From: Streptomyces regalis
Lineage (GTDB): Bacteria > Actinomycetota > Actinomycetes > Streptomycetales > Streptomycetaceae
Length of the DNA stretch: 64,000 nucleotides
NCBI RefSeq assembly: GCF_001509475.1
Contig: NZ_LLZG01000411.1
Span: 62,001 to 126,000, forward strand
Direction: 5' to 3'
The notes under the pieces were generated by a model, which searched no databases, was not told the DNA's origin, and saw only the letters and a program-made list of their open reading frames with translations. Made by a program: the position numbers and the translations under genes. Below are positions 19,520 through 28,821 of this stretch, piece by piece. Each line of letters opens with the position of its first letter. Positions within the stretch are counted from its first letter, which is position 1.

Positions 19520-21479
19520 GACCAGCCTGACCGAGCGCCTGCTGCACACGGCAGGCGTGATCGACGAGATCGGCAGCGTCGACGCCGGGAACACACAGAC
19601 CGATTCCCTCGCGCTGGAGCGACAGCGTGGCATCACCATCAAGTCCGCCGTCGTCTCCTTCGCGCTGGACGACGTGACGGTCAACCTCATCGACACCCCC
19701 GGCCACCCGGACTTCATCGCCGAGGTGGAGCGGGTGCTCGGCGTCCTCGACGGCGCCGTGCTGGTCGTCTCCGCCGTCGAGGGTGTCCAGCCGCAGACCC
19801 GCGTGCTGATGCGCACGCTGCAACGGCTGCGCATTCCCACCCTCGTCTTCGTCAACAAGATCGACCGACGCGGTGCACGGTACGACGCCGTCCTGCGGGC
19901 CATCGCGCAACGGCTGACGGCAGCCGTCGTACCCATGGGAACGGCCGCTGCACTGGGCACGCGCGACGCGCGCTTCCTGCCCGGCCTCGGCCCGTCCGCG
20001 CTCGACGTCCTCGCCGACCTCGACGACGACCTGCTGACCGCCTATGTCGAGGACACGGTCTCCTACGACCGCCTCCACGCCGCCCTCGTCGACCGGACCC
20101 GGCAGGCCCTCGTCCATCCCGTGTACTTCGGCTCCGCCGTCACCGGCGCGGGCGTCGACGCGCTGATCGACGGCATCAGGCAGTTGCTGCCCGCCGCCGG
20201 CGACGACCCCGACGGGCCGGTCTCGGGGACCGTCTTCAAGGTGGAGCGGGGCCCGGCGGGGGAGAAGGTCGCGTACGCGCGGATCTTCTCGGGAACGCTG
20301 CGCACCCGTGACCGGATCCGCTTCGGCGCGGCCGACGGATCGAGCGACGCCGGCGACCTCGGCACCCCGCGCACCGAGGGCCGGATCACCGCGATCAGCG
20401 TCTTCGACCAGGGCATGGACGTCCGGGACGACTTGGTGGCGGCGGGCCGGATCGCCAAGCTCTGGGGCCTGGCCGACATCAAAATCGGCGACGTCATCGG
20501 CGAACCCCGCAAGACGCACGGGCACTTCTTCGCCCCGCCCACCCTCGAAACCGTCGTCGTCCCCGGCGACGGAGCGGACCGGCGGGCCCTGCATCGCGCG
20601 CTCACCCGGCTCGCCGAACAGGACCCGCTGATCGACCTGCGCCACGACGAGGTGCGGCAGGAGACCTTCGTCTCCCTCTACGGCGAAGTACAGAAGGAGG
20701 TCATCCAGGCCACGCTCGCCGACGAGTTCGGCCTCGACGTCACCTTCCGTGAGACGACGCCGCTGTGCGTCGAGCGGCCGGTCGGCTCGGGTGCGGCCGT
20801 CGAGTTCAACAAGAAGGACGGCAATCCCTTCCTTGCGACGATCGGCCTGCGCGTCGACCCCGCCCCGGTCGGATCCGGCGTGGCCTTCCGGCTGGAAGTG
20901 GAGCTGGGTTCCATGCCGTACGCCTTCTTCAAGGCCGTCGAGGACACCGTCCGCGAGACCCTCGGCCAGGGCCTGCACGGCTGGCAGATCCCCGACTGCA
21001 CCGTCACCATGACCCACTCCGGCTACTCGCCCCGGCAGAGCCACGCCCACCAGGGCTTCGACAAGAGCATGTCCAGCACGGGCTACGACTTCCGCGGCCT
21101 CACCCCGCTGGTCCTGACCCAGGCCCTGCGCCGGGCCGGCACCCGGGTGCACGAGCCGATGCACCGCTTCCGCATCGAGACCCCGACCGACACCCTGGCC
21201 GCCCTGCTGCCGGTGCTGACCAGGCTGCGCGCGGTGCCGCAGACCACACAGACCCGCGGGGCCTCCTGCTCGCTGGAGGGATCGGTGCCCGCGGCCCACG
21301 TGCACGAGTTGGAGCAGCAGCTGCCAGGGCTGACGCGCGGCGAGGGCGAGTTGGAGAGCGCCTTCGACCACTACGCCCCCGCCGCACGCGGCGCGGTGCC
21401 GGAGCGCCGGCGCACCGACTTCAACCCGCTGAAGCGGAAGGAGTACCTGTTGAACCTGACGCGCAGGATCGGCAGCTGA
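19473..21479 (+). CDS. TetM/OtrA-type ribosomal protection translational GTPase
   Basis: A 668-residue EF-G-like GTPase of usual length for tetracycline ribosomal protection proteins. G motifs are complete: AHVDAGKTSLTE (G1), RGITI (switch I), DTPGH (G3), NKID (G4). Domains II, III and IV follow, with the family-typical SHAHQGFDKSMSSTGYDF and HRFRIETP segments. The start is GTG at 19473, because TGA lies in frame at 19464; GAAGG is 12 bases upstream. Streptomyces carry OtrA-like proteins as self-resistance or general ribosome rescue factors. No tetracycline biosynthesis genes are visible nearby, so resistance to tetracycline is an inference from family. Confidence 0.9.
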   Translation: MHLLNLGILAHVDAGKTSLTERLLHTAGVIDEIGSVDAGNTQTDSLALERQRGITIKSAVVSFALDDVTVNLIDTPGHPDFIAEVERVLGVLDGAVLVVSAVEGVQPQTRVLMRTLQRLRIPTLVFVNKIDRRGARYDAVLRAIAQRLTAAVVPMGTAAALGTRDARFLPGLGPSALDVLADLDDDLLTAYVEDTVSYDRLHAALVDRTRQALVHPVYFGSAVTGAGVDALIDGIRQLLPAAGDDPDGPVSGTVFKVERGPAGEKVAYARIFSGTLRTRDRIRFGAADGSSDAGDLGTPRTEGRITAISVFDQGMDVRDDLVAAGRIAKLWGLADIKIGDVIGEPRKTHGHFFAPPTLETVVVPGDGADRRALHRALTRLAEQDPLIDLRHDEVRQETFVSLYGEVQKEVIQATLADEFGLDVTFRETTPLCVERPVGSGAAVEFNKKDGNPFLATIGLRVDPAPVGSGVAFRLEVELGSMPYAFFKAVEDTVRETLGQGLHGWQIPDCTVTMTHSGYSPRQSHAHQGFDKSMSSTGYDFRGLTPLVLTQALRRAGTRVHEPMHRFRIETPTDTLAALLPVLTRLRAVPQTTQTRGASCSLEGSVPAAHVHELEQQLPGLTRGEGELESAFDHYAPAARGAVPERRRTDFNPLKRKEYLLNLTRRIGS

Positions 21480-21523
21480 AAAGTCGTTGGGAGGGTGCGG
21501 GACGGCTTTCGTACGATCGCCGG

Positions 21524-22183
21524 ATGACTGTGGACACACGCATAGAGCAGGCCCAAGTCCTCTACGAGCGCGCGGTGTTCGGAGGTGACAGCAGCGCACT
21601 GGCGCCGGCGGAGCGAGGGCTCGACGCGGTCGAGGCGGATCTCGCCCTGACCCGTGGCAAGGTCGTCCATGCCCGGTTCCTCGAGGAGCGGGTCGAGGAC
21701 GCACGGGAGCTGAAGCTCTTCGAGCGCGCGGTACGGCTGTACGAACAGCTCGGCGACGTGCGGGGCGAGGGAGAGGCGCTGTTCTGGGTCGGCACCTTCC
21801 ACCAGGTGGTCCGTGACGACACCGAGGCGGCCCTGCCCGCCTTCACCCGCGCCCTCGACCTCGCCACCCGGGCCGACGACCGGCTGACCATGTCCTACGC
21901 CCTGCGGCACCTCGGCTTCGCGGACCACATGGCCGGACGGCTCGATGCGGCGCGAGACCGATTCGAGGAGTCCACCCGGCTGCGCCGTGAGCTCGGATTC
22001 CTGCCGGGGGTGGCGGCCAACCTGATCGGGCTCGCCTACGTCGCGGCCCAGCAGGACCGGAGGGAGGAAGCCGCGGAACTCCTCCGGGAAGCGGTGGAGT
22101 CGGCCGAGAAGGCCGGGGCGGAGGGTGTCCTGCGGTGGGTGGCGGCGGCTCGTGAGGAACTCGATCTGCCCGGGCAGGGATGA
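21524..22183 (+). CDS. TPR-like repeat protein
   Basis: A 219-residue all-helical protein made of tetratricopeptide-like pairs. Recognisable units are LYEQLGDVRGEGEALFWVGTF, ALPAFTRALDLATRADDRLT, YALRHLGFADHMAGRLDAAR and NLIGLAYVAAQQDRREEAA. There is no signal peptide or catalytic motif. It lies 44 bases after the ribosome-protection gene on the same strand and could be co-transcribed. It is probably a scaffold or partner-binding protein. Start ATG 21524 is chosen because the repeat region begins soon after; the ribosome site is weak. Confidence 0.75.
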   Translation: MTVDTRIEQAQVLYERAVFGGDSSALAPAERGLDAVEADLALTRGKVVHARFLEERVEDARELKLFERAVRLYEQLGDVRGEGEALFWVGTFHQVVRDDTEAALPAFTRALDLATRADDRLTMSYALRHLGFADHMAGRLDAARDRFEESTRLRRELGFLPGVAANLIGLAYVAAQQDRREEAAELLREAVESAEKAGAEGVLRWVAAAREELDLPGQG

Positions 22184-22265
22184 GACCGGCGTGAGGGCCG
22201 AGACGGAACTTACTCCAGAGTCAGGGGTGTTGACTGTGTCCTGATATCACCGGACTGTAGTGGAC

Positions 22266-24125
22266 ATGCCGAACATCCGGACGCGTCTGCTCGTTGTCCT
22301 GGTCGTCCTCTTCGGATCCCTGACGGTGGCGGGCCCCACTCCCGCCACCGCCGCCACCCTCCCCGACTCCCTCTGGTTCGACGAAACGCCCCTCACCGTC
22401 CAGAACGGCCGCTTCACCGACGGACACGGCCGCGAGGTCGTGCTGCGCGGCTACAACGTCTCCGGCGAGACCAAGCTGGCCGAGAACAAGGGCCTGCCCT
22501 TCGCCTCGGTCGCCGACGCGAAGAAGTCCGCGACCGCCCTGCGCGCCCTCGGCGGCGGCAACTCGGTCCGCTTCCTGCTGTCCTGGGCCTACGCGGAACC
22601 CGTACGCGGCCAGGTGGACACCACCTATCTGGCCGCCGCCACCGCCCAGATGCGCGCCTTCCTCGACGCGGGCATCCGCGTCTACCCCGACTTCCACCAG
22701 GACCTCTACTCCCGCCACCTGTTCGACCCCGACAGCTGGTACACGGGCGACGGCGCCCCCAAGTGGGCCGTCGACGCCGGGAACTACCCGGACGAGTCGT
22801 GCGGGATCTGCCTCTTCTGGGGCCAGAACATCACCCAGAACGAGGCCGTGAAGCAGGCGTCGCACGACTTCTGGCACAACGAGTACGGCCTCCAGGACGC
22901 CTTCCTGGCCACCGCCCAGAAGACGATGGCGTACGTCAAACAGAACGTCTCCGCCGCCGAGTTCGCGGGCGTCGTCGGCTTCGACCCCTACAACGAACCG
23001 CACGCCGGCACCTACGACTCCGGCCAGACCAGCCGCACCTGGGAACGCGACGTCCTGTGGCCGTTCTACGAGAAGTTCCGGTCCCGCATGGACGCGGCCG
23101 GCTGGCAGGACAAGCCGCTCTTCGCCGAGCCGAACCTCTTCTGGAACGCCAACATCGACTTCCAGAAGCAGGAGGGCGGACTCCTGGACGCGGGCACGCT
23201 CGGGCCGCGGTACGTCTTCAACACCCACTTCTACGACCAGAAGGCCATCTCCGGCGTCTTCATGTGGGGCAAGGCAGCGGACGGCCAGTACGCAGGTGAC
23301 TTCGGAACCGTCCGCGACCGCGCATCGGCCACCCGGACGCCCGCGATCATCAGCGAGTTCGGCCACCCGCTGGCCGGATCGGTCTCCGACAAGGCACCGA
23401 CCGTGCTCAAGGCGATGTACCAGGCCCTGGACTCCCGTGTGCCGGGCGCGAGTTGGTGGTCGAAGCCGGCCGGCTCCGGCCCGGTGCTCTCCGGTTCGCA
23501 GTGGCAGTGGGACATCTACAACGGACGCCACCACGAGCTGATGAACGGCAACCCCGACAAGGTCCTCACCACCGGTGACGCCTGGAACGACGAGGACCTG
23601 TCCGCCGTACGGCTCAGCGACTCGGGTACGCCGGTGCTGCGGCAGGACGCCCGGCTGCTCGACCGGATCTACCCGAGCGCCACCTCCGGGACGACGGTCG
23701 CCTTCACCTACGAGGACCGCTCACGGGACGGCGACACGACCCTGACCTGGAACCCGGTGCCGAGCTCGCTGCCGAACGTGGCGCAGCTGGTGGGATCGGG
23801 ACAGTACGGGCTGCTGGTGTGGCGCTCCAGCAGCGGCACGGCACCGACCGAGCTGCACCTTCCGGCGTCCTTCCCGACCGGGTCCACCACGGTGGTCTCC
23901 GACCTGGGCACGGCGTACGCGCCGCCGTCGTACACCTCGACCACCCCCATCGGCGTGGCCGCGGAACCCGGCGGCACGGGAAGCCGACGCCTGCTGCTCA
24001 CCGACTCGGATTCCGGCGCCCTGCACTACGCGCTGGTGACGAACGGGGCGAGCGCTCCCTCGACCGCGCTGCTGAACGCCGCACGGTCCGAGCTCTCCGC
24101 GTGGGCCGCGCGGACCATCGGATAA
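22266..24125 (+). CDS. secreted GH5 glycoside hydrolase, endoglycoceramidase-like
   Basis: A 619-residue exported enzyme. The signal peptide has a hydrophobic core and probable cleavage after ATA near residue 31. The catalytic (beta/alpha)8 domain has the GH5 acid/base Glu at about residue 244 (DPYNEPHAG) and the nucleophile Glu at about 364 (IISEFGHP). Early motifs GYNVSGETK and YPDFHQDLYSR match endoglycoceramidase-type GH5 members, which cleave glycans from glycosphingolipids. A C-terminal beta-sandwich of about 150 residues follows. A GTG at 22260 is an alternative start. The exact substrate is uncertain. It appears monocistronic. Confidence 0.85.
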   Translation: MPNIRTRLLVVLVVLFGSLTVAGPTPATAATLPDSLWFDETPLTVQNGRFTDGHGREVVLRGYNVSGETKLAENKGLPFASVADAKKSATALRALGGGNSVRFLLSWAYAEPVRGQVDTTYLAAATAQMRAFLDAGIRVYPDFHQDLYSRHLFDPDSWYTGDGAPKWAVDAGNYPDESCGICLFWGQNITQNEAVKQASHDFWHNEYGLQDAFLATAQKTMAYVKQNVSAAEFAGVVGFDPYNEPHAGTYDSGQTSRTWERDVLWPFYEKFRSRMDAAGWQDKPLFAEPNLFWNANIDFQKQEGGLLDAGTLGPRYVFNTHFYDQKAISGVFMWGKAADGQYAGDFGTVRDRASATRTPAIISEFGHPLAGSVSDKAPTVLKAMYQALDSRVPGASWWSKPAGSGPVLSGSQWQWDIYNGRHHELMNGNPDKVLTTGDAWNDEDLSAVRLSDSGTPVLRQDARLLDRIYPSATSGTTVAFTYEDRSRDGDTTLTWNPVPSSLPNVAQLVGSGQYGLLVWRSSSGTAPTELHLPASFPTGSTTVVSDLGTAYAPPSYTSTTPIGVAAEPGGTGSRRLLLTDSDSGALHYALVTNGASAPSTALLNAARSELSAWAARTIG

Positions 24126-24146
24126 GAGCCGGACAAGAAACGTCGT

Positions 24147-24177
24147 TTGACCCTCCCCTTACGTCAGGCTGCACGCT
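24147..24177 (+). promoter_or_regulatory. candidate MerR-type promoter/operator
   Basis: TTGACC at 24147-24152 is followed by CCT-N9-AGG symmetry and a possible CACGCT -10 at 24172-24177. The resulting 19-bp spacer is characteristic of promoters activated by MerR-family proteins. It lies 25 bases upstream of the TipA-like gene and suggests autoregulation. Confidence 0.35.
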
Positions 24178-24201
24178 GTACCCCGACGAAAGGGCAGGTG
24201 A

Positions 24202-24990
24202 ATGAGCTACTCCGTGGGACAGGTCTCGGCCTTCGCCGGGGTGACCGTGCGCACGCTGCACCACTACGACCGGGCGGGACTGCTCTCGCCCAGTGGCCGC
24301 AGCGGCGCCGGTTACCGGCTGTACAGCGAAGCCGACCTGGCCCGGCTCCAGCAGATCCTCTTCTACCGCGAACTCGGCTTCTCCCTCGACGAGATCGCCG
24401 AGATTCTCAAGGACCCGCAGGCGAACGCCCTGGAGCATCTCCAGGGCCGCCTGCGGCAGTTGAGCGAGGAGATCGGTCGGCTTCAGCGTCTGGCCGAGGT
24501 GGCCGAGCAGGCCATCGAGGTCCAGCAGACGGGCGTGGAACTGACCCCCGCAGAACGCTTCGAGGTCTTCGGCGAGATCGGCTTCGACCTCAGCTACGCC
24601 ACCGAGGCACAGCTCAAGTGGCGGGACTCGCCGGGGCAGAAGGAGTCGATGGCGCGGGCCGCCACCCACACCAAGGAGGACTGGCGGCAGCTCATGGGCG
24701 AGGCCGCGGCCTGGCGCGCCGAACTGCTCGCCGCCTTCGACGACGGGGAGCCCGTCGACGGCGAGCGCGCCATGGATCTCGCCGAGGAGCACCGGCTGCA
24801 CATCGCCCGCTGGTTCACCACCTGTCCGCCCGACATGCACCGGCGCATCGCGGACGACTTCGCCGCCGACCCGCGCGCCTTCGCGCTCGTCGTCCCGCCG
24901 TCGCAGCAGCGGCCCGGCCTCGCCGCCTATCTGTGCAAGGCCGTCCACGCGAACGGGGCCCGACGGGCGGACCGTGAGGAGGACAGATGA
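24202..24990 (+). CDS. MerR family regulator with TipAS antibiotic-recognition domain
   Basis: A 262-residue protein. Residues 1-70 are a MerR winged helix (SVGQVSAFAGVTVRTLHHYDRAGLL, GYRLYSEADLARLQQI). Residues 75-110 form the dimerisation coiled coil. Residues 115-255 are a TipAS domain. TipAL binds thiopeptides covalently through a Cys; a Cys at about residue 208 (TTCPPDMHRRIADDFAADPR) lies in the equivalent position. Its stop overlaps the start of a macrolide-type glycosyltransferase, so this looks like a drug-sensing regulator driving a drug-modifying enzyme. The inducing compound is unknown. Confidence 0.88.
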   Translation: MSYSVGQVSAFAGVTVRTLHHYDRAGLLSPSGRSGAGYRLYSEADLARLQQILFYRELGFSLDEIAEILKDPQANALEHLQGRLRQLSEEIGRLQRLAEVAEQAIEVQQTGVELTPAERFEVFGEIGFDLSYATEAQLKWRDSPGQKESMARAATHTKEDWRQLMGEAAAWRAELLAAFDDGEPVDGERAMDLAEEHRLHIARWFTTCPPDMHRRIADDFAADPRAFALVVPPSQQRPGLAAYLCKAVHANGARRADREEDR

Positions 24991-26186
24991 GGATCCTGAT
25001 CGCCGCCGCCGGATCACGCGGCGACGTCGCGCCCTACGCGGGGCTCGGCGCAGGCCTGCGCGAGGCCGGGCACGACGTCACCCTCGCCACGACCGACGCC
25101 TTCGCACCCCTGTTACGGGAGGCGGGCCTGGAGTTCAGGAGTCTGCCCACCCGCCCGCAGGACCGGGGCGGGGTCGAGAGCAGACGTGAACTGATGCGCA
25201 CAGCCGCCGCGTTCGTCACCGAGCTCGGCCGGGGATTCGCCGACGCGGTGGAGCCGGGCACGGACCTGCTCCTGCTGTCAGCCACCACCGCACCGCTCGG
25301 TTGGCACCTGGCCGAGGCCACGGGCACCCCGACGGTCGGCGCCTACCTCCAACCCACCGCCCCGACCGGCGACTTCCCACCCACCGTCATGGGAACCCGC
25401 TCCCTCGGCCGCCTCGGCAACCGCACCGCCGGACGCTTCGCCCTGCGCATGGCCGACCGCATCTACCGTGACGCCGTCACCGAGCTGCGCCGCCGCCTCG
25501 ACCTGCCAGCGCTCGGTCCCTCCGAGATGCGCCGACGACAGGAGCGGGCGAACGGCGTCGTCCTGCACGGCTTCAGTGCGGCGCTGCTGCCACGCCCGTC
25601 CGACTGGCGCGCGGGACTGGACGTCGTCGGCACATGGTGGCCGTACGTCGACCCGGAACGGCGACTGCCCGCGGATCTGGAGGACTTCCTCGCGGCCGGG
25701 GCGCGCCCGGTGTTCATCGGCTTCGGCAGCATGGCGGCCGGTCACGGCGAGCGGTTGAGCGAGATCGCCGTCGAGGCGCTGCGCCGCGCCGGGCTGCGTG
25801 GGATCCTCCAGGCGGGCAGCGCCGGACTCGGGGCCGCCGGCGACGACGTCCTGACGATCGGCGACGTACCGCACGAGCTGCTGTTCCCGAGGGTGGCCGC
25901 GGCGGTCCATCACGCCGGGGCGGGCACCGCGGCGGCAGCGCTGCGCGCCGGGATCCCCGCCGTCCCGGTGCCGGTGACGGCGGACCAGCCGTTCTGGGCC
26001 GGGCGACTGGCCACGATCGGTGCGGCCACCGACCCGATCCCCTTCGCGTCCCTCACCGCCGAACGGCTGGCCGACGCACTCGGTCGGGCCGTACGGCAGC
26101 AGACGTACACCCGTGCCGCCTCGGTCGCCGCGCGGCACATGGCGACCGAGGACGGGGTGGGTGCGGTGCTCAAGGCCCTGGGCTGA
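24987..26186 (+). CDS. UGT/MGT-type glycosyltransferase
   Basis: A 399-residue GT1-family enzyme. The N-terminal block MRILIAAAGSRGDVAPYAGLGAGL and the donor-binding C-domain (TIGDVPHELLFP, AAVHHAGAGTAAAALRAGIPAVPVP, DQPFWAGRL) are those of sterol or macrolide glycosyltransferases. The catalytic His/Asp pair is conserved in such proteins. Here the HHAGAGT motif is present. It overlaps the TipA-like regulator by four bases. A close paralogue is encoded 2.6 kb away on the other strand (28822-30048). Probable role: glucosylation of a hydrophobic acceptor, perhaps antibiotic inactivation (inference from regulator). Confidence 0.88.
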   Translation: MRILIAAAGSRGDVAPYAGLGAGLREAGHDVTLATTDAFAPLLREAGLEFRSLPTRPQDRGGVESRRELMRTAAAFVTELGRGFADAVEPGTDLLLLSATTAPLGWHLAEATGTPTVGAYLQPTAPTGDFPPTVMGTRSLGRLGNRTAGRFALRMADRIYRDAVTELRRRLDLPALGPSEMRRRQERANGVVLHGFSAALLPRPSDWRAGLDVVGTWWPYVDPERRLPADLEDFLAAGARPVFIGFGSMAAGHGERLSEIAVEALRRAGLRGILQAGSAGLGAAGDDVLTIGDVPHELLFPRVAAAVHHAGAGTAAAALRAGIPAVPVPVTADQPFWAGRLATIGAATDPIPFASLTAERLADALGRAVRQQTYTRAASVAARHMATEDGVGAVLKALG

Positions 26187-26213
26187 GCGCAGAGGCCTTG
26201 GTCCCTGGGCTGA

Positions 26214-27467
26214 TCAGTCGGCCGTCGGGCTGGTCCAGTTCGCCGGCACATGGGCCAGCCGGACCCGCTGCGGGTGGTCACCGACGGGGACGGACACCTG
26301 CTTCTTGCCGGTGGCGAAGTCGATGGCCGTGACCTGGTCGGTGCCGCTCTCGGAGACCACGCAGGACTTGCCGTCACCGCTGACCGTGGCCCAGTAGGGC
26401 TTGGAGGCGGTGACGAGCGGGCCTTCCTGGAGCGTGGTGCGGTTGACGACGGTCGCGTAGTCGTCCATCGTGCCCGCGACGCACAGCTTGCTGCCGTCGG
26501 GGCTCATCGAAAGGCCGTGGTGGCGCGAGTCGTTGACGAAGGTGGTGCGGTCGTCGCCGGTCGCCGGGTTCTTCGGCAGGGTCTTCGTGCGGGTGATCTT
26601 GTCGGTGGCCAGGTCGTACTCGAAGAAGCCGTTGAAGAACGACACCTGGAAGTACAGCTTCGACTCGTCCGGCGAGAGCACGGCGGGCCGGACCGCGTCG
26701 GAGTGGTCTGTCAGACCGATCGCGTCCAGAGCCGGACGCATGTCGATGACCTTGACCTGCTGGAACGTCGTCGCGTCGACGACGGTGATACGCCGGTCGC
26801 CCTTCGTCCAGTCCAGCCACGGGGCGTCGGTCTGCGTGTTCACGTCGCCGATCGCCATGTTGTAGATGTACTTGCCGTCCCGGGTGAAGATGTTCTCGTG
26901 CGGCTTGTCGCCGGTGGCGAACTTGCCCAGCTCCTTGCCCGTGTCGATGTCCAGCACATGCACGGTGTTGGAGGTCGAGGCGGACACCGCGACCCGTTTG
27001 CCGTCGGGGGAGACCGCCATGTGGTCGGCGCGGTAACCGGACACGGGGAAGCGCCAGTTGATGTCACCGGTGGCCAGGTCGAGGGAGACCACATCGGCGA
27101 AGCTCGGCCGGGAGACGACCATCGACGTGCCGTCCGGCGTGGAGTACATGTCGTCGACGAACTGGTCGTGGCCCTCACCGACGCTGTTGCGGATCGCCAT
27201 GAAGTAGATCCACTTGATCGGATCGGCGTTGATCTCCGCCATCCGCTCGTCCTTGTCGGGGACGACGTCGATACGGCCGATCTTCGCGAAGTCGCCGGAC
27301 GATTTGATGACATCGGCGGTGCCGTCCCAGTTGTTGCCGACGAACAGCACCTCACGCAGGGCGGCTGCGGAAGGGGCGGCGGCCGTGGCGGCGGTCGCGG
27401 GAGCGGTCACGGTCAGGGCGAGGGCGGCGGCTACGGAGCACAGGTGCCTGGGTCTGATGGCAGCCAT
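26214..27467 (-). CDS. secreted YVTN-type beta-propeller protein
   Basis: A 417-residue exported protein. The signal peptide (RPRHLCSVAAALALTVTAPATA) is followed by propeller blades with the YVTN/WD-like pattern: MAVSPDGKRVAVSAST, VHVLDIDTGKELGKF, GLSMSPDGSKLCVAGTM and VSGDGKSCVVSESGTDQVTAIDFATGK. Such proteins are often surface or binding proteins, or periplasmic oxidase-like partners. No catalytic residues can be assigned. ATG 27467 is chosen for the signal peptide and an upstream AGAGGAAGAG site. It is divergent from a TetR regulator, with a strong palindrome between, so it is the likely target of that regulator. Confidence 0.8.
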   Translation of the reverse strand: MAAIRPRHLCSVAAALALTVTAPATAATAAAPSAAALREVLFVGNNWDGTADVIKSSGDFAKIGRIDVVPDKDERMAEINADPIKWIYFMAIRNSVGEGHDQFVDDMYSTPDGTSMVVSRPSFADVVSLDLATGDINWRFPVSGYRADHMAVSPDGKRVAVSASTSNTVHVLDIDTGKELGKFATGDKPHENIFTRDGKYIYNMAIGDVNTQTDAPWLDWTKGDRRITVVDATTFQQVKVIDMRPALDAIGLTDHSDAVRPAVLSPDESKLYFQVSFFNGFFEYDLATDKITRTKTLPKNPATGDDRTTFVNDSRHHGLSMSPDGSKLCVAGTMDDYATVVNRTTLQEGPLVTASKPYWATVSGDGKSCVVSESGTDQVTAIDFATGKKQVSVPVGDHPQRVRLAHVPANWTSPTAD

Positions 27468-27572
27468 GACTGCTCTCTTCCTCTGAGGTGGGTGTGGGCG
27501 GGGCAGGCAGGAACGGGCCAATGGATCTGAGACAGAACGAACTTGAGGCGCGCCGAATCTGAACACCAGTGC

Positions 27573-27600
27573 TTTCAGAATCAACTTACTGAAAAGTAAG
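27573..27600. promoter_or_regulatory. candidate TetR operator in divergent promoter
   Basis: CTTACT-GAAA-AGTAAG at 27585-27600 is a perfect inverted repeat. A second overlapping symmetry joins TTTCAG (27573-27578) with CTGAAA (27589-27594). The AT-rich site is conspicuous in this GC-rich background. It lies between the beta-propeller gene and the TetR gene starting at 27679. Confidence 0.6.
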
Positions 27601-27678
27601 GAGGGGGTGCCCTTCTCCACAAGACCGCGGACACGACAAAATTGGCCGTCGGGTCCGGCGAGGCGGTGGGAGGACAGC

Positions 27679-28341
27679 GTGACGGGCAGGCTCAAGGCGC
27701 CCACCGGCCGCTACGGCGGCAAGTCGGCCGAGGAGCGACAGGCCGAGCGGCGCCGCCGCTTCCTCGACGCCGCGCTCCAGCTGTTCGGCGACAGCCCCGG
27801 TTACCGGGGCACGACGGTCGCGGCACTGAGCGAGGCCGCGGGCCTGTCGACGCGTCAGTTCTACGAGGAGTTCCGCACCCTGGAGGACGTCCTGGCCGCC
27901 CTCCATCTGCAGGTCAACGCATGGGCGGAGGAGGCCGTCCTGACGGCGGTGGCCGGCGCGGAGAGCCTGCCGCTCGCGGAACGCGCCACCAAGATCTTCC
28001 GCGCGTACGCCGCGAACGTCACCTCCGACCCGCGCCGTATCCGCATCACCTTCGTCGAGATCATCGGCGTCAGCTCCCGCCTGGAGGAACAGCGCCTCGC
28101 CCGGCGCGCCCGCTGGGTCGACCTCGTCTGCGCCGAGGCGGCGTCCGCCGTCACCCGCGGCGAGGCGGTGCCCCGCGACTACCGCCTCGCCGCGACCGCG
28201 TTCATCGGCAGCGTCAACGGACTGCTGCACGACTGGAGCGCGGGGTGGGTGGACGCGACCCTCGACGAGGTCGTCGACGAACTCGTCCGCCTCCTCCTCG
28301 GCATCCTCCAGCCGCCCGGCCCACCGCTTGCCGGGCCCTGA
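27679..28341 (+). CDS. TetR/AcrR family regulator
   Basis: A 220-residue regulator. The HTH spans residues 20-70 (RRRFLDAALQLFGD, TTVAALSEAAGLSTRQFYEEF), followed by a C-terminal helical domain. GTG 27679 is preferred over GTG 27607 because GGAGG lies five bases upstream and the extra N-terminus of the longer form has no family match. The palindrome at 27585-27600 just upstream fits autorepression and control of the divergent beta-propeller gene. The ligand is unknown. Confidence 0.85.
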   Translation: MTGRLKAPTGRYGGKSAEERQAERRRRFLDAALQLFGDSPGYRGTTVAALSEAAGLSTRQFYEEFRTLEDVLAALHLQVNAWAEEAVLTAVAGAESLPLAERATKIFRAYAANVTSDPRRIRITFVEIIGVSSRLEEQRLARRARWVDLVCAEAASAVTRGEAVPRDYRLAATAFIGSVNGLLHDWSAGWVDATLDEVVDELVRLLLGILQPPGPPLAGP

Positions 28342-28376
28342 CGCAGGGGATCGACGGTGGTGCTGGACCTCGGCGG

Positions 28377-28703
28377 TCAGTCCTGGTCGTTCTTCTCGCT
28401 CTCGCTGTCCGCCGAGCTGCTGATGACCTTGAAGTCCTTGTCGAGGTGGATGTCCGTCTGCCTGCCGTTGCCGAGAGTGACCTCGACCTCGTAGTACCCG
28501 TCCTCGTCGCCGACCTCGGTGTCCGTGACCTTGCCGCCGCCGGTGTGCTCCAGCGCGGCGGCGCTCGCCCTCTCGAGCGCGCTTCCCGTGATGGGCTTCT
28601 CGGAGTCGTCCCCGCCGGCGGTGGCCACGGCGAGCCCGGTGCCGCCGCCGATGAGTGCGGCAGAGATCACGCCTGCGGCGATCCACTTGCCCTTGTGCTT
28701 CAT
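28377..28703 (-). CDS. small PepSY-domain membrane-anchored protein
   Basis: A 108-residue protein with an N-terminal membrane anchor or uncleaved signal (KGKWIAAGVISAALIGGGTGLAV). A single PepSY domain follows: ITGSALERASAAALEHTGGGKVTDTEVGDEDGYYEVEV, then DIHLDKDFKVI. The tail is acidic. PepSY domains are thought to inhibit peptidases or bind near the cell surface. ATG 28703 has GGGAG five bases upstream; a GTG at 28709 is possible. It is convergent with the TetR gene and apparently monocistronic. Confidence 0.82.
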   Translation of the reverse strand: MKHKGKWIAAGVISAALIGGGTGLAVATAGGDDSEKPITGSALERASAAALEHTGGGKVTDTEVGDEDGYYEVEVTLGNGRQTDIHLDKDFKVISSSADSESEKNDQD

Positions 28704-28821
28704 GTCCACTCCCTGTGCCGTGACCGCCCTCTCGGGTGGTCCGACCTGCGGTTCCAGGATGCGATGCCGTCGCTGAACGCCTGCTGAACGAAGCTGAACA
28801 GCGATTCAGCTCCGCTTCGAC

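Noticed and set aside
19422..21704. 760-codon minus-strand frame opposite the ribosome-protection GTPase
   Set aside because: It mirrors the codon bias of the plus-strand gene and shows no conserved domain.
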